Assembly: GCA_965217205.1 (NCBI GenBank)
Contig: OZ244254.1
Coordinates: forward strand, 2,542,001-2,606,000
Reading direction: 5' to 3'
DNA length: 64,000 nucleotides
From: Maricaulis sp947259345
GTDB lineage: Bacteria; Pseudomonadota; Alphaproteobacteria; Caulobacterales; Maricaulaceae
Position 1 is the first letter of the stretch. The number at the start of each line of letters is the position of its first letter. Made by a program: the position numbers and the translations under genes. Positions 35,500 through 45,509 of the stretch are shown here, one piece after another. The notes under the pieces were generated by a model that saw nothing but the letters and a program-made list of their open reading frames with translations, was not told the DNA's origin and ran no database searches.

Positions 35500-38361
35500 C
35501 TACTCGCTGCGCGCGCTGGCGGGCGGTCCCAGATAACTGTCGGGAAGGTCGCGCGTGCGCAGCGATACCCGCTGGAAGACCAGGCCGGGATCGATGAGCC
35601 AGAGCCGGATGGTGTGTGCGCCCTCTGCCTCGACGTTATGGCGCGTGGTCAACACGGTGACACTATCGGCGACATTGCGCATCCAGGCCTCGTGACTGCC
35701 ATCGCCCTGGACATTGACGACCTCGATCGGGCCGTTATCGAGCTGGATTCCATAACGCATGCCACCGCGGTCGAGATAATCGAGCGTCGGCGACAGGGTG
35801 ACATCGATCTCGACCTCGCCCGTGGACCAGAGATAGACCGGATAGTCGAGATAGGGGCCCTCGCCCGGCGCGTGGGAGGGTGAGTTGGCGGGCAGGACGC
35901 TCATCCCGGAGCGGCTGCGGCCGATCTCGGGAATCTCCACCCAGGCAACACCGTCAGCATTGACCGACGCAGCCTGGTCGGCAGCCTCGATCGTGACGTG
36001 GCCATCGGCCTCGACGAAGTGCCCCGGCGCCGGATCGGTCGCCCGCTGGCGGGCAATGACCGGCACCGTGTAGGAGGCGCCACCAGACCCGATGACCATG
36101 ATCTGACCGGCATGCTCGCCCGGTGCCAGCGCTGTCCAGTCGATCGTGACGTCCACCTCGCCGGCACCGCCCTCAGTGCGGGACAGGATAATCCAGTCCG
36201 CGCTCACCGAAAGCTCCGCCACAGCCGGACTGTGGCCGCGATCGAACAGCTCGATCTGCCGCTCTGCCTGGCCATGGCGCTCGAACACAAGCGCCTCGCC
36301 GCCGCTCGACAGGGCCAGCCCGAGATGGGCGCCATCAAGCGGCTCGACGCGAACGGTTTCCGGCAGAAGATCTTCCTCCGGCTGTTGCCAATAGGTGTAG
36401 GAGATATGGGTCTGGGACATGAAATGATTCCATTTCCCGTCCGCCACATCCTGGTGATAAATCCGCTCCAGCTCGGCATCGCGCTCGAACAATTCAGCGA
36501 CCCGGTCTGCCGCCTCATTCGCCGTGACCCGGCCCTGCGCCGCCCACAGACGGTTGCGCGCCGTCTCGATGTGGAGCGAAGTGAGGTTGGCGCTGGCCTG
36601 GATCGGGAACCAGACCAGCTGGACGAAGGCATCGTCATAAGTCTCTGGCAAGCGGGCCCGGACGGCATCGGCCTCGGCCGCGAGCGCTTGCCAGTCCGCC
36701 TCGACCCGATCCGCCTCATCAAAACCGGTCAGCGAGAAGGTCTCGGCATCAATCAGCTCGGGTTTGCGCCGGGCATTGTACTGGGTGTAGCGGGTCAGGA
36801 GTTCCGCAATCGCGCCCGCCTCCGCCTCGCCAAACTGTTCGGCGGCCCAGTCCTGCGTATAACCGGACATCGCCTCCAGCGTCATGGCCTCGGGATCCCA
36901 GGCCTGGTCGAGGAAGAAGCTGATCGGGAATTCCATCGGCTTGAGATCGCCGACATTGACGATCCAGAGCTCATGAGCGCCATGCTCCCAGGCCAGGTTC
37001 ATCTGCTCCCAGGTCCGTTCGATCTGGGTCGTGTTGAGCCATTTATAGTTCCGCGGATCGCCGACATAGTCGAAGTGATAATAGACGCCATAGCCGCCCT
37101 CGCGGTCGGCGCCGCGGGCGGGCAGGCGGCGGATATTACCCCAATTGTCGTCGGCAAAGAGCAGGGTCACATCGTCGGGCACATCCATGCCCTGGTCGAA
37201 ATAGTCCTGAACTTCCTTGTAGAGCGCCCAGACCTGGGGTGTTTCGGACGCCGGACGACCGGTTACCTCGGTGATGATCTCACGCTGGGCCTCAACCACG
37301 CTTTCCAGAAGCGCGATGGCTGTACCCTCGGTCATGGCCTCATCGCCATCACCGCGCATGCCGATCGTCACCAGACTCTCATGCTCGCCCATGCGCTCGA
37401 CACCCTCGCGCCAGAATTCGCGCAAGGTTTCGGGGTTGGCGGCGAAGTCCCACGGCCCCTCGCCATAGCGGGCCCATTCGACATGCGCCCGCATCAGCGG
37501 CTCATGGTGGGAGGTCCCGATCACCACGCCATACATGTCAGCGGTCGGGGCGTTGAGCGGATCATCGTCGGAGAAGGCCTTCCCCCACATGGCCGGCCAG
37601 AGATAATTGGCGCGCTGGCGCAGGATCAGCTCGAAGACCTGCTCGTAGAAATCATGGTTGAAACCGCCATAGGTCTCATTGACCCAGCCATAGAGCGCCG
37701 GGTTTTCGTCATTCAGGAAAATCCCGCGATAGCGCACCGAGGGTGCGTCCCTCCGATGGCCAGCCGAGACCTGGAGCTGGTCGTGGCGGTCAACCGGCAC
37801 ATCCGCCCACCAATGCCAAGGCGAGACGCCGGCAGCGCGGGAGACGTCATAGACACCATAGATCGTGCCGCGCATGTCAGCGCCGGCGATGACCAGCGCC
37901 CGCTCTATGCCCGGGGCCGGATTGTCGACGACCTGGTGAAGATAGGCTTCCCACACCCCGTCAACACCGGACACATCGAGCCGCCCTTCAGCGACCAGGG
38001 CATCAATGAGGCCGTTGCCGCCAAGCGTCCCGACAATGACGGCACGACCAGCCGCCACTTCAACACCCGACGCAACGGGTTGGCCGGACACGGCTGCCAG
38101 GTCTTCGGCGAGATCACCGGCCGCCCGCAACAAGCCGGGTGCGTCGTCGGGATCCGTGATGATAGCCGCGGCCAGACCGTCGGCGACAAGCGCAAAACCG
38201 TCAGCAGCAGGACGACCGGGACAGATTGTGGCCTCACCCGCACAACCCGTCCCGACGTCCGCCTCGGAGGAGATTTCTGGCCTGTCAGCCTCCGGCTGAC
38301 AGGCGACCAGGATGACCGCAAGGACGGCCGGAAGAATGTGCCAGGTTGAAGTCCAGCGCAT
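35500..38361 (-). CDS. GH115 xylan alpha-1,2-glucuronidase lipoprotein
   Basis: Removes (4-O-methyl)glucuronic acid side chains from xylan, including internal residues; 953 residues, normal for GH115. The signal ends in a lipobox (ILVAC21). An N-terminal GH115 domain (WHWWADVPV, RYRGIFLNDENPALYGWVNE) is followed by the central barrel (RANYLWPAMWGKAF, GTSHHEPLMRAHVEW, ADDNWGNIRRLP, YYHFDYVGDPRNYKWLNT), a helical region, and a C-terminal beta-rich domain from about 775. It is 35 bases downstream of the GH3 gene on the same strand and so cotranscribed with it. The released glucuronate feeds the uxuB-manD-kdgK route encoded at 50-54 kb. Confidence 0.93.
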   Translation of the reverse strand: MRWTSTWHILPAVLAVILVACQPEADRPEISSEADVGTGCAGEATICPGRPAADGFALVADGLAAAIITDPDDAPGLLRAAGDLAEDLAAVSGQPVASGVEVAAGRAVIVGTLGGNGLIDALVAEGRLDVSGVDGVWEAYLHQVVDNPAPGIERALVIAGADMRGTIYGVYDVSRAAGVSPWHWWADVPVDRHDQLQVSAGHRRDAPSVRYRGIFLNDENPALYGWVNETYGGFNHDFYEQVFELILRQRANYLWPAMWGKAFSDDDPLNAPTADMYGVVIGTSHHEPLMRAHVEWARYGEGPWDFAANPETLREFWREGVERMGEHESLVTIGMRGDGDEAMTEGTAIALLESVVEAQREIITEVTGRPASETPQVWALYKEVQDYFDQGMDVPDDVTLLFADDNWGNIRRLPARGADREGGYGVYYHFDYVGDPRNYKWLNTTQIERTWEQMNLAWEHGAHELWIVNVGDLKPMEFPISFFLDQAWDPEAMTLEAMSGYTQDWAAEQFGEAEAGAIAELLTRYTQYNARRKPELIDAETFSLTGFDEADRVEADWQALAAEADAVRARLPETYDDAFVQLVWFPIQASANLTSLHIETARNRLWAAQGRVTANEAADRVAELFERDAELERIYHQDVADGKWNHFMSQTHISYTYWQQPEEDLLPETVRVEPLDGAHLGLALSSGGEALVFERHGQAERQIELFDRGHSPAVAELSVSADWIILSRTEGGAGEVDVTIDWTALAPGEHAGQIMVIGSGGASYTVPVIARQRATDPAPGHFVEADGHVTIEAADQAASVNADGVAWVEIPEIGRSRSGMSVLPANSPSHAPGEGPYLDYPVYLWSTGEVEIDVTLSPTLDYLDRGGMRYGIQLDNGPIEVVNVQGDGSHEAWMRNVADSVTVLTTRHNVEAEGAHTIRLWLIDPGLVFQRVSLRTRDLPDSYLGPPASARSE

Positions 38362-38396
38362 GGGGCCGCCTTTCGGTTACGTGTCGGTACGTCGGT

Positions 38397-40826
38397 TTAG
38401 TCTTCGGTCACGGTGAGTGTGACCGATTGCAGATCGGTCGAGTCCGCGCCCACCGAGAGGGTGAAAGTGCCGGGCTCGACCACACGTTCCATGTCGAGAT
38501 TCCATAGTGACATCGCACGCTCTGTGACTTCAAAACGCAGGGTCTGGCTCTCACCCGCATCGAGGGAGACCCGCTGGAAACCCGCCAATTGCAGGACTGG
38601 CCGTGTCACCATGGCGAGATCATCTCGGATATAGAGCTGGACGACGTCGTCACCGGCACGATCACCGGTATTGGTCACATCAACCTCGACGAAAGCACTC
38701 TCACCGGCCGAGATCATGTCCTCGACCAGGCGCGGCTCTGACATGTCGAATGTGGTGTAGGACAGGCCGTAGCCGAACGGGTAGAGCGGGGCTTCCTCGT
38801 CAAAGAGATAGCCGCGACGGGCCGACGGTTTGTGATTGTAGAAGACCGGAAGCTGGCCGACTGAACGGGCAATCGTCACCGGCAAATGGCCACTCGGATT
38901 GACCTCGCCCAGGACGACGTCGGCGACGCCATTGCCGGTTTCCTGACCCAGATACCAACCTTCGATCAAGGCATCGGCGTTTTCGGACAGGAAGTTGACG
39001 GCCAGCGGGCGGCCATTCAGCAGGACGACGATGGTCGGCTTGCCAAGGGCGAAGATTTCGCGGGCCAGGTCGAGCTGCTGTCCGACCAGTTGCAGGTCGG
39101 CGCGGTCGCCCAGATGATTGTCGGCCCAGGCTTCGCGGCTGAGCTGCTCGTTCTCGCCGAGCACCATCAGGATGACATCGGCCTCGCGGGCCGTCGCCAC
39201 GGCGGCCTCGATCAGTTCGGCATTGACCGCGGGATCGACGAGATCGACCTGGTCAGCCGCCCATTGCCGGCTCTCGGTCAGGCGCACGCCTTCCGAATAG
39301 ACGACGTCAAAGCGGTCATCGGCGGCATTCTGGAAACCTTCCAGAATGCTGACCACATGACGCGGCTGGTCGGAATAGCCCCCGATCGGGGTATCGACCG
39401 CGTGGGTGCCGATCACGGCCAAAGTGCCGATAGCCTCCGGGTCGAGCGGCAGGGTGTTGTCGCGATTCTCCAACAGCACCATGGCGCGTTGCGCCGCCGT
39501 GCGGGCCAGGGCGATGGCATCGTCCGTGGCCGTACCGGCCACCGCCGCGTCGGCGTCGGCATAAGGGTTTTCCCACACGCCCGTCAGGAATTTCAGGCGC
39601 AGGATGCGGCGGACGACCGTGTCGATCTGCTCTTCGCTGATCCGGCCTTCGGCCACCATGTCCGGCAGGCTGAGGAAGCCGTCCCCATGGGGCAGTTCGA
39701 CATCGACACCGGCTTCAAGGGCGCGGACAGCCGCATCCTCGATATTGTCATACATGCGGTGGCGGCTGATCAGTTCGCGAATGGCGAAATAGTCGCTGAC
39801 GACCAGACCCTCATAACCCCACTCATCACGGAGAACATCGGTCAGGAGCCAACGGTTGGCATGGCTGGGAACGCCATCAATCTCGTTATAGGAGGCCATG
39901 ATCTGCATGACTTCCGTCTCTTCAACGAGGCGCTCGAAGGGCAGCAGGAAATTCTCCCGCAATTCCCGTTCGGATATCTGGGCCGGACCGATATTCATAC
40001 CGCTTTCGGGCTGACCATGTCCGGTCATGTGCTTGAGCGTCACGAAGACGCGGTCTTCCGCGAGCGGCAGGTCATCACCCTGGAAACCACGGACGGCGGC
40101 GATGCCCAACTCGGAAACCAGATAAGGATCCTCGCCATAGGTTTCCTCAATCCGTCCCCAGCGCTGATCGCGGGCAATGTCGACGATCGGAGCCAGCGTC
40201 AGGTGGACGCCGCGCAGGCGCATCTCGCGCGAAGCGACGTTGAACACACCCTCGAGCAATTCGGTATCCCAAGTCGATGCGAGGCCAATGGATTGCGGGA
40301 AACTGGTTGCGTTTGGCGCCACATAGCCGTGCAGCGCCTCTTCGTGGAAGAGGAGCGGGATGCCAAGGCGTGTCTCTTCTATCGCCCAGCGCTGGGCGGC
40401 ATTGATGTATTCGACGGTCTCACGCTCATCGCGATTGAGCGCCCCGGCATTGGCACCGGCCGCCTGGGTGCCGGGCTCGACGCCCTGGCGGTCATAGGGA
40501 CGGGAGATCTGACCGAGGCCGTTGGGATAGTTCTCGGAGGCTCGCTCGGCCGAGAAGTCGCCGGACGGGGTCTGGATTTCAGCCTTGTTCTGCCAGATGC
40601 CGATCATCTGGGCGACTTTCTCCTCGAGCGTCATGCGCGAGAGCAGATCCTCGACCCGGGCCTCGATCGGCTGGCTGGCATCGCGATAGATCGCATCCGG
40701 ACCCGGCCGGTCTGGCGCCTGCGCGGCGCAGGCGGATTGCGCGGCCATCGCGGCCAAGAGGGTGGCTGGCAAGGCCATCCGGCCGGTCTGCCGGACAAAT
40801 TCATAGGCATGCGTCAAGACGCTCAT
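38397..40826 (-). CDS. GH3 beta-xylosidase/beta-glucosidase
   Basis: Family 3 glycoside hydrolase, 809 residues, with an N-terminal hydrophobic export signal (MALPATLLAAMAAQSACA). The barrel domain has MTLEEKVAQMIGIW, the xylosidase-like LGIPLLFHEEALHG, LAPIVDIARDQRWGR and the nucleophile Asp in GLVVSDYFAI; a C-terminal sandwich and fibronectin-III-like domain (LSVGADSTDL) follow. ATG 40826 has GGAAGAG upstream; a GTG at 40847 is a weaker alternative. The pairing with GH115 favours xylosidase, though family 3 specificity is hard to read. Transcribed away from the GntR regulator, it is likely controlled by it. Confidence 0.9.
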   Translation of the reverse strand: MSVLTHAYEFVRQTGRMALPATLLAAMAAQSACAAQAPDRPGPDAIYRDASQPIEARVEDLLSRMTLEEKVAQMIGIWQNKAEIQTPSGDFSAERASENYPNGLGQISRPYDRQGVEPGTQAAGANAGALNRDERETVEYINAAQRWAIEETRLGIPLLFHEEALHGYVAPNATSFPQSIGLASTWDTELLEGVFNVASREMRLRGVHLTLAPIVDIARDQRWGRIEETYGEDPYLVSELGIAAVRGFQGDDLPLAEDRVFVTLKHMTGHGQPESGMNIGPAQISERELRENFLLPFERLVEETEVMQIMASYNEIDGVPSHANRWLLTDVLRDEWGYEGLVVSDYFAIRELISRHRMYDNIEDAAVRALEAGVDVELPHGDGFLSLPDMVAEGRISEEQIDTVVRRILRLKFLTGVWENPYADADAAVAGTATDDAIALARTAAQRAMVLLENRDNTLPLDPEAIGTLAVIGTHAVDTPIGGYSDQPRHVVSILEGFQNAADDRFDVVYSEGVRLTESRQWAADQVDLVDPAVNAELIEAAVATAREADVILMVLGENEQLSREAWADNHLGDRADLQLVGQQLDLAREIFALGKPTIVVLLNGRPLAVNFLSENADALIEGWYLGQETGNGVADVVLGEVNPSGHLPVTIARSVGQLPVFYNHKPSARRGYLFDEEAPLYPFGYGLSYTTFDMSEPRLVEDMISAGESAFVEVDVTNTGDRAGDDVVQLYIRDDLAMVTRPVLQLAGFQRVSLDAGESQTLRFEVTERAMSLWNLDMERVVEPGTFTLSVGADSTDLQSVTLTVTED

Positions 40827-41056
40827 ATTGGTCTCTTCCCCTGTCACAGGCCGGACTTCACTTACCCGGCGCTTGCTGTTTGCCCGATAGTAAGACGAGG
40901 CAAGGGGGGCAGGTCAATGCATTTGTCCGAGTATATGACGCCATATGGACACCTAAGGCCCCGGGAAGTATGACCGTACAGGCAAAACCCGTGATTTTCC
41001 GACGGTTTCGCGATGCGAAATCGATCCGGTACACGGCAGGAGTGAAGGATCTCGAC
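40827..41056. promoter_or_regulatory. divergent promoter between GH3-GH115 operon and GntR gene
   Basis: 230 bases holding a degenerate TTGTCCGA-type site at 40923-40930 (compare TTGTCsGACAA at 49026 and 51770). It runs directly into an inverted repeat ATATG-ACGC-CATAT (40933-40946) inside GTCC...GGAC (40925-40950). This is a plausible binding place for the FadR-type GntR protein, giving autoregulation plus control of the xylanolytic operon. Confidence 0.45.
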
Positions 41057-41830
41057 ATGGCACCGACAGACAAAACATCGGACAAGCCGCGTCGGCGGAC
41101 AGGAAATCCGGCCCGAATTCATGGTACGATCGCCCATGATCTCGGCGTCGCGATCGTTTCGGGTCAATACGCCCCGGGCGAGATCCTGCCGAACGAGATC
41201 AACTTCTCTGAACGGCTGAAAGTCTCCCGCAGCGCCTATCGCGAAGCGGTGCGCATCCTGTCCGCCAAGGGGCTGGTGGAGAGCCGCCCGAAAACCGGCA
41301 CACGCGTCACCCAGCCGCAACGCTGGAATCTGCTCGATCCCGATGTACTCGCTTGGTATTTCGCGACTGAGCCCGATCCCGACCTGATCGACGGCCTGTT
41401 CGAGCTGCGCATGATCATTGAGCCCGCCGCCGCGGCACTGGCCGCGGAAAGACGCGAACCGCATCACCTGACCATCATGCGGCAAGCCTTGATGAATATG
41501 GAGCGGCATACGCTCAACACCGAAGAGGGCCAGAGCGCAGACCGGGCCTTCCATGATGCCGTCCTGGAAGCGTCCGGCAACATGCCGCTGCGCAGCCTGG
41601 CGAGCACAATCGGCGCCGGCGTTCGCTGGACGACAGTATACAAGGCCCGCAAGGACGAATTGCCGCGAGACCCGATGCCAGATCATTGGCGCGTCTTCGA
41701 TGCAATCGCCGCTGGCGGCCCGGAAGCGGCCCGCAGCGCCATGGCGGAGCTTGTCGGAGCCGCGCTTCGCGATACCGCGCGCGCCCTTCGCCGCAGCCAG
41801 AAAGCCGATGCCGGCGACAACGCACGCTGA
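41057..41830 (+). CDS. GntR-family (FadR subfamily) transcriptional regulator
   Basis: Regulator of 257 residues. A winged helix-turn-helix fills about 20-90 (GTIAHDLGVAIVSGQYAPGE, VSRSAYREAVRILSAKGLVESRPKTGTRV). The C-terminal FCD effector domain from about 105 shows the metal-binding pattern with DRAFHDAVLEASGN and the late HWRVFDAIAAG. ATG 41057 is chosen for AAGGA seven bases upstream; longer in-frame starts run into the promoter. FCD regulators of this type usually sense sugar acids. Position between GH115 and xylD, and TTGTCsGACAA-like sites near uxuB/manD, xylX, xylD and its own promoter, suggest it senses a uronate or ketodeoxy-acid intermediate. Confidence 0.88.
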   Translation: MAPTDKTSDKPRRRTGNPARIHGTIAHDLGVAIVSGQYAPGEILPNEINFSERLKVSRSAYREAVRILSAKGLVESRPKTGTRVTQPQRWNLLDPDVLAWYFATEPDPDLIDGLFELRMIIEPAAAALAAERREPHHLTIMRQALMNMERHTLNTEEGQSADRAFHDAVLEASGNMPLRSLASTIGAGVRWTTVYKARKDELPRDPMPDHWRVFDAIAAGGPEAARSAMAELVGAALRDTARALRRSQKADAGDNAR

Positions 41831-41961
41831 TTCTGCTTCGGATTTTCAGGAGTTTGGACGCCTCGCCTCACCAACGCGGCTTGCTAGCGCGCCAAATGCG
41901 CTCTATTTGTCGGAGTAATCCATCCCTTCCATCAGGGGATTACCGACCATAGAGATCTTTC
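41831..41961 (+). promoter_or_regulatory. xylD promoter region with two degenerate operator-like sites
   Basis: 131 bases before xylD. TTGTCGGAGTA at 41907-41917 matches the TTGTCsGACAA motif at 8 of 11 positions. TGCTAGCGCGCCA at 41882-41894 resembles the TGTTAGCGCTA motif. Both are weaker than the sites before xylX. Confidence 0.4.
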
Positions 41962-43746
41962 ATGACGAAACGCCTGCGATCACGCGCCTGGTTTGACAAT
42001 CCTGAAAACCCGGACATGACAGCGCTCTATCTGGAGCGCTACCTGAACTATGGACTGACACTGGAAGAGCTCCGCTCCGGCAAGCCGATCATTGGCATCG
42101 CACAGACCGGGTCCGATATCGCACCGTGCAATCGCCACCATATCGAATTGGCGAAGCGGGTTCGCGAAGGCATACGGGAAGCGGGCGGCATCGCACTCGA
42201 ATTCCCGGTCCACCCGATCCAGGAAACCGGCAAGCGCCCGACCGCCGGCCTTGATCGCAATCTCGCCTATATGGGACTGGTCGAACTGCTCTACGGCTAC
42301 CCGCTTGACGGAGTCGTCCTGACGGTTGGCTGCGACAAGACTGCGCCGGCCTGCTTGATGGCGGCAGCAACGGTCGACATCCCGGCGATCGCGCTTTCGG
42401 TTGGTCCGATGCTGAATGGCTGGCGCCAGGGCAAGCGAATCGGTTCCGGGTCCATCATCTGGCAGGCCCGCGAAATGATGGCGCGCGGCGAGCTGGACTA
42501 TGAGGGCTTCATCGAACTGGTGGCCACTTCGGCACCCTCAGTCGGCTATTGCAATACGATGGGCACGGCTTCGACCATGAATTGCCTGACCGAGGCGCTC
42601 GGCATGAGCCTGCCCGGCTCGGCCGCCATCCCGGCGCCCTATCGCGAGCGTGGCCAGATTTCCTATCAGACCGGCAAACGCATCGTCGATATGGTCCATG
42701 AGGACCTCAAGCCATCCGACATTCTCACCGAGGATGCCTTTCTCAACGCCATCGCCATCAATTCCGCGCTGGGCGGCTCAACCAATGCCGCTGTCCATCT
42801 GACAGCGCTCGCCCGTCATTCCGGGGTCGACCTGCCGCTCAAGCGCTGGCAAGAGCACGGGCACAAGATCCCGCTGATGGTCAACATGCAGCCGGCTGGT
42901 GCCTATCTGGGCGAGGATTTCCATCAGGCTGGCGGTGTTCCCGCCGTCGCAGCCCAGCTCATGGCGCAAAACCTCCTTCGCGAGGCGGCGAAAACGGTGA
43001 ACGGCCAGACAATCGGTGAGAATTGCCGTGGCGCCGAGATCATTTTGCCGGATGTGATTTGGCCCTTCGACGCACCCTTGCTCAAGGATGCCGGTTTTGT
43101 CGTTCTGAGCGGCAACCTGTTCGACAGCGCCTTGATGAAAACCAGCGTCATCGCCAAGGCCTTCCGCGAGCGCTATCTGTCGGACCCTGATGACCCGAAT
43201 GCGTTTGAAGGCACGGTGCATGTCTTTGACGGCCCGGAAGACTACCACAAACGCATTGATGACCCGGCCGAGGCGATTGGCGATGACGGCATATTGGTGA
43301 TGCGCGGATCCGGCCCGATCGGCCATCCCGGTGCCGCAGAAGTCGTGAACATGCGCCCGCCAAATTATCTGATCAAACAAGGCATTACCGTGCTGCCATG
43401 CATAGGCGATGGACGCCAGTCCGGCACCTCCGGATCGCCCTCGATCCTGCACGCCTCCCCGGAAGCGGCGGCGGGCGGCAATATCGCCTTGATAAAGACC
43501 GGCGACCGACTGCGGATCGACCTCAACGCAGCGACGGTGGACTGGCTCGTGCCGGAAGAGGAAATCCAGGCACGCCGCGAGGCCCTGGAGGCGAGTGGCG
43601 GCTATCCCTACCCGGCGTCCCAGACGCCTTGGCAGGAACTCCAGCGCGACACGATCGGACAATTGGAGACGGGCGCGGCGCTCGAACCGGCCGTGAAGTA
43701 CCGCCGCATCATCGAGACCTTCGGCAATCCGCGCGATAATCACTGA
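41962..43746 (+). CDS. xylD: xylonate dehydratase (IlvD/Edd family)
   Basis: Dehydrates D-xylonate to 2-keto-3-deoxy-D-xylonate, third step of the Weimberg pathway; 594 residues, close to characterised sugar-acid dehydratases. Fe-S cluster cysteines are visible at C56 (DIAPCNRHH), C124 (TVGCDKTAPAC) and C197 (GYCNTMGTA); K126 follows as in the family. Other blocks include SALGGSTNAAVHL, RGSGPIGHPGAAEV and GDGRQSGTSGSPSILH. It is transcribed alone toward the convergent galM-xylC operon, unlike the single xyl operon of Caulobacter. L-arabinonate or D-fuconate dehydratase are the main alternatives, but the neighbouring xylB, xylC and xylX favour xylonate. Confidence 0.88.
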   Translation: MTKRLRSRAWFDNPENPDMTALYLERYLNYGLTLEELRSGKPIIGIAQTGSDIAPCNRHHIELAKRVREGIREAGGIALEFPVHPIQETGKRPTAGLDRNLAYMGLVELLYGYPLDGVVLTVGCDKTAPACLMAAATVDIPAIALSVGPMLNGWRQGKRIGSGSIIWQAREMMARGELDYEGFIELVATSAPSVGYCNTMGTASTMNCLTEALGMSLPGSAAIPAPYRERGQISYQTGKRIVDMVHEDLKPSDILTEDAFLNAIAINSALGGSTNAAVHLTALARHSGVDLPLKRWQEHGHKIPLMVNMQPAGAYLGEDFHQAGGVPAVAAQLMAQNLLREAAKTVNGQTIGENCRGAEIILPDVIWPFDAPLLKDAGFVVLSGNLFDSALMKTSVIAKAFRERYLSDPDDPNAFEGTVHVFDGPEDYHKRIDDPAEAIGDDGILVMRGSGPIGHPGAAEVVNMRPPNYLIKQGITVLPCIGDGRQSGTSGSPSILHASPEAAAGGNIALIKTGDRLRIDLNAATVDWLVPEEEIQARREALEASGGYPYPASQTPWQELQRDTIGQLETGAALEPAVKYRRIIETFGNPRDNH

Positions 43747-43755
43747 GGCTGCGGG

Positions 43756-44619
43756 TCACCCCGGGCGCGCAGACACATCCAGGCCGATGCGGATGGTCAG
43801 GACCTCCGTCTCGCCTGGCGCAAGAACCGGCATTTCACCCACTTGACCATGAACGGCATCGGGACGGTGAGTCACCGGTTCAAGACAAACATTCGCGCCC
43901 CCGGGCGGCGTATAGACGTGCAGATGTCGGGCATTGGCAGACGCTTCAAGCCTGGCACGCCCGGCCAGGGTGTTGATCAACGCAACGCCCGACCACCCAA
44001 CATAACAATGGTCAATCCGGTCCGCGTCCCGGACTGACCGCCCACCCTTGAAACAGGCGATGACCTCGGGCTTTGAGAGCCGATCGGGGATCTGCGTGTC
44101 ATCTACCAACCAGACCTGCCCGGCATCAAAGTCGACGCTAGGCGCGCCACCGAGCTGGAAACAGGGATGGAAACCCAGCCCCGCCGGCATCGGGTGATCC
44201 CCGGTATTGGTGACAGACAACACCTGAGTCAGCCCGGCCTCCGTCAACGCGAAGGATTGGTCCCCACGCCAGCTTGAGGGCCAGTCCTCCGCTGAACGTG
44301 TCAGGCCGAAAGCCGCGGACGTGTCCGACTGACCGAGCACGTCCCACCCCATCAGCCACCCGTTTCCGTGCAAGGCATGCGGTGCGAAGTCCGCGAGTAT
44401 GGCCAAATCGATCGTCTTTCCGTCCCAGTCGAAATGCCCGCCGGCAATCCGGTTGGCATAAGGGATAAGCGGGAAGTTCGCGGTCGCGACCACAGATGAC
44501 GGTGGCACCGGCGTCGGCCTGAGTATATCGCGTCCGCACCATCGCAGGGCGAGAACCGCGCCGCCGATACCCGGCGCCAGCTCGGCCTCATAGCCAGCCG
44601 CCGCCAGCTTCAATCTCAC
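43756..44619 (-). CDS. aldose 1-epimerase family protein
   Basis: Mutarotase-type protein of 287 residues that interconverts alpha and beta anomers, here presumably of xylose, to feed the anomer-specific XylB. Key features: PYANRIAGGHFDWDG, catalytic His in FAPHALHGNGW, GLGFHPCF, and the catalytic Glu in CLEPVTHRPDAV. The start is taken as GTG 44619, overlapping the xylC stop by four bases (GTGA); an ATG at 44736 would bury the N-terminus inside xylC and add 39 unrelated residues. It is the last gene of the xylX-xylB-xylE-xylC-galM operon. Confidence 0.85.
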   Translation of the reverse strand: MRLKLAAAGYEAELAPGIGGAVLALRWCGRDILRPTPVPPSSVVATANFPLIPYANRIAGGHFDWDGKTIDLAILADFAPHALHGNGWLMGWDVLGQSDTSAAFGLTRSAEDWPSSWRGDQSFALTEAGLTQVLSVTNTGDHPMPAGLGFHPCFQLGGAPSVDFDAGQVWLVDDTQIPDRLSKPEVIACFKGGRSVRDADRIDHCYVGWSGVALINTLAGRARLEASANARHLHVYTPPGGANVCLEPVTHRPDAVHGQVGEMPVLAPGETEVLTIRIGLDVSARPG

Positions 44620-45476
44620 AGCTTGATCAGAGATTGGGGCTGTCCGGGCGTGTCCACCCGCACTTTGAACAATCCGCCGGCCAGTGGCTGGCCCTCGCGT
44701 TGATCGGGGGTCTGGTGCAGCCAGGCCGTGGTGCAATACAGCGTGCGCAGATCGTCATCGCCGAAAGCAGCTTTTGTGACAGCGGATACGGGGAATTCGA
44801 TTTTACCGAGCTTGCGTCCGTCCGGCGCGTATCGGGCGACGCCCCAACCTCCGAAAAGACCGATCGTCAGGACGCCCGCACTATCCATGGAGGGGCCATC
44901 GCAATAGCCCTCATCCATGACCGCAAACACACGCCGATTGGAGATGTTTCCGTCGGCATGATCAAAGGCCTCGACCGTCTTCTCCAGCGTGTCGTGATGA
45001 TAGAGCGTTGTGCTGTCAGGGCTGAGGACCGGGCCATTGGTGACGCCGTAGCCGTCGCCTTTCAACACAACGCCGCTGTCCGGCGTCCAGCGATACAGAG
45101 CTCCGGTCTTGTCGCGCTCGCTGTCGTCCATGGAGCCGAACCAGAGGGATCCGTCCGGCGCGACATAGCCGTCATTGAGCCGGTTCTGCGGACGATCAAT
45201 CTCGACCGCCGTGAGAAGGTTGAACTCGCCCGAAACGGGATCGAAGCGATAGAGCCCGCCGCGAACACCGCAGACCAGGCTGCCATCCTCGGCCGGCAGG
45301 GCAAAGCCGCTCTGGTCCGGCGTGTCCCAGCTGGCCTTTGAGCCATCATCGACGCCGTAGCGATGTAGTTTGCGGCCCTTGATATCGACAAACCAGACGC
45401 AGCGATCGCGCGCGGACCAGACCGGGCCTTCGCCCAGTTCGGCCTTGAGGTCCCAGATCAGTTCAACTTGGCTCAT
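44616..45476 (-). CDS. xylC: xylono-lactonase (SMP-30 family, cytosolic)
   Basis: Hydrolyses xylonolactone to xylonate, second Weimberg step; 286 residues, no signal peptide. It follows the XylC pattern closely: IWDLKAELGEGPVW (metal ligand Glu), PQNRLNDGYV (Asn), LWFGSMDD, TNGPVLSPD, HDTLEKTVEAFD, CDGPSMDSAG (Asp) and the C-terminal PLAGGLFKVRV. The start is uncertain because no clear ribosome binding site is present: ATG 45476 fits the conserved N-terminus, and GTG 45491 adds five residues. Unlike the exported relative at 8862-9887, this copy is cytosolic and lies in the xylose operon. Confidence 0.88.
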   Translation of the reverse strand: MSQVELIWDLKAELGEGPVWSARDRCVWFVDIKGRKLHRYGVDDGSKASWDTPDQSGFALPAEDGSLVCGVRGGLYRFDPVSGEFNLLTAVEIDRPQNRLNDGYVAPDGSLWFGSMDDSERDKTGALYRWTPDSGVVLKGDGYGVTNGPVLSPDSTTLYHHDTLEKTVEAFDHADGNISNRRVFAVMDEGYCDGPSMDSAGVLTIGLFGGWGVARYAPDGRKLGKIEFPVSAVTKAAFGDDDLRTLYCTTAWLHQTPDQREGQPLAGGLFKVRVDTPGQPQSLIKL

Positions 45477-45509
45477 GGCGTCATCGTGCACGTGGACGTT
45501 TCGGAAAAG

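Noticed and set aside
35998..38349. 783-codon open frame antisense to GH115.
   Set aside because: Mirror of the GH115 reading frame; no signal, motifs or ribosome binding site.
38886..40973. 695-codon open frame antisense to the GH3 xylosidase.
   Set aside because: Shadow frame; the opposite strand carries the complete GH3 catalytic sequence.
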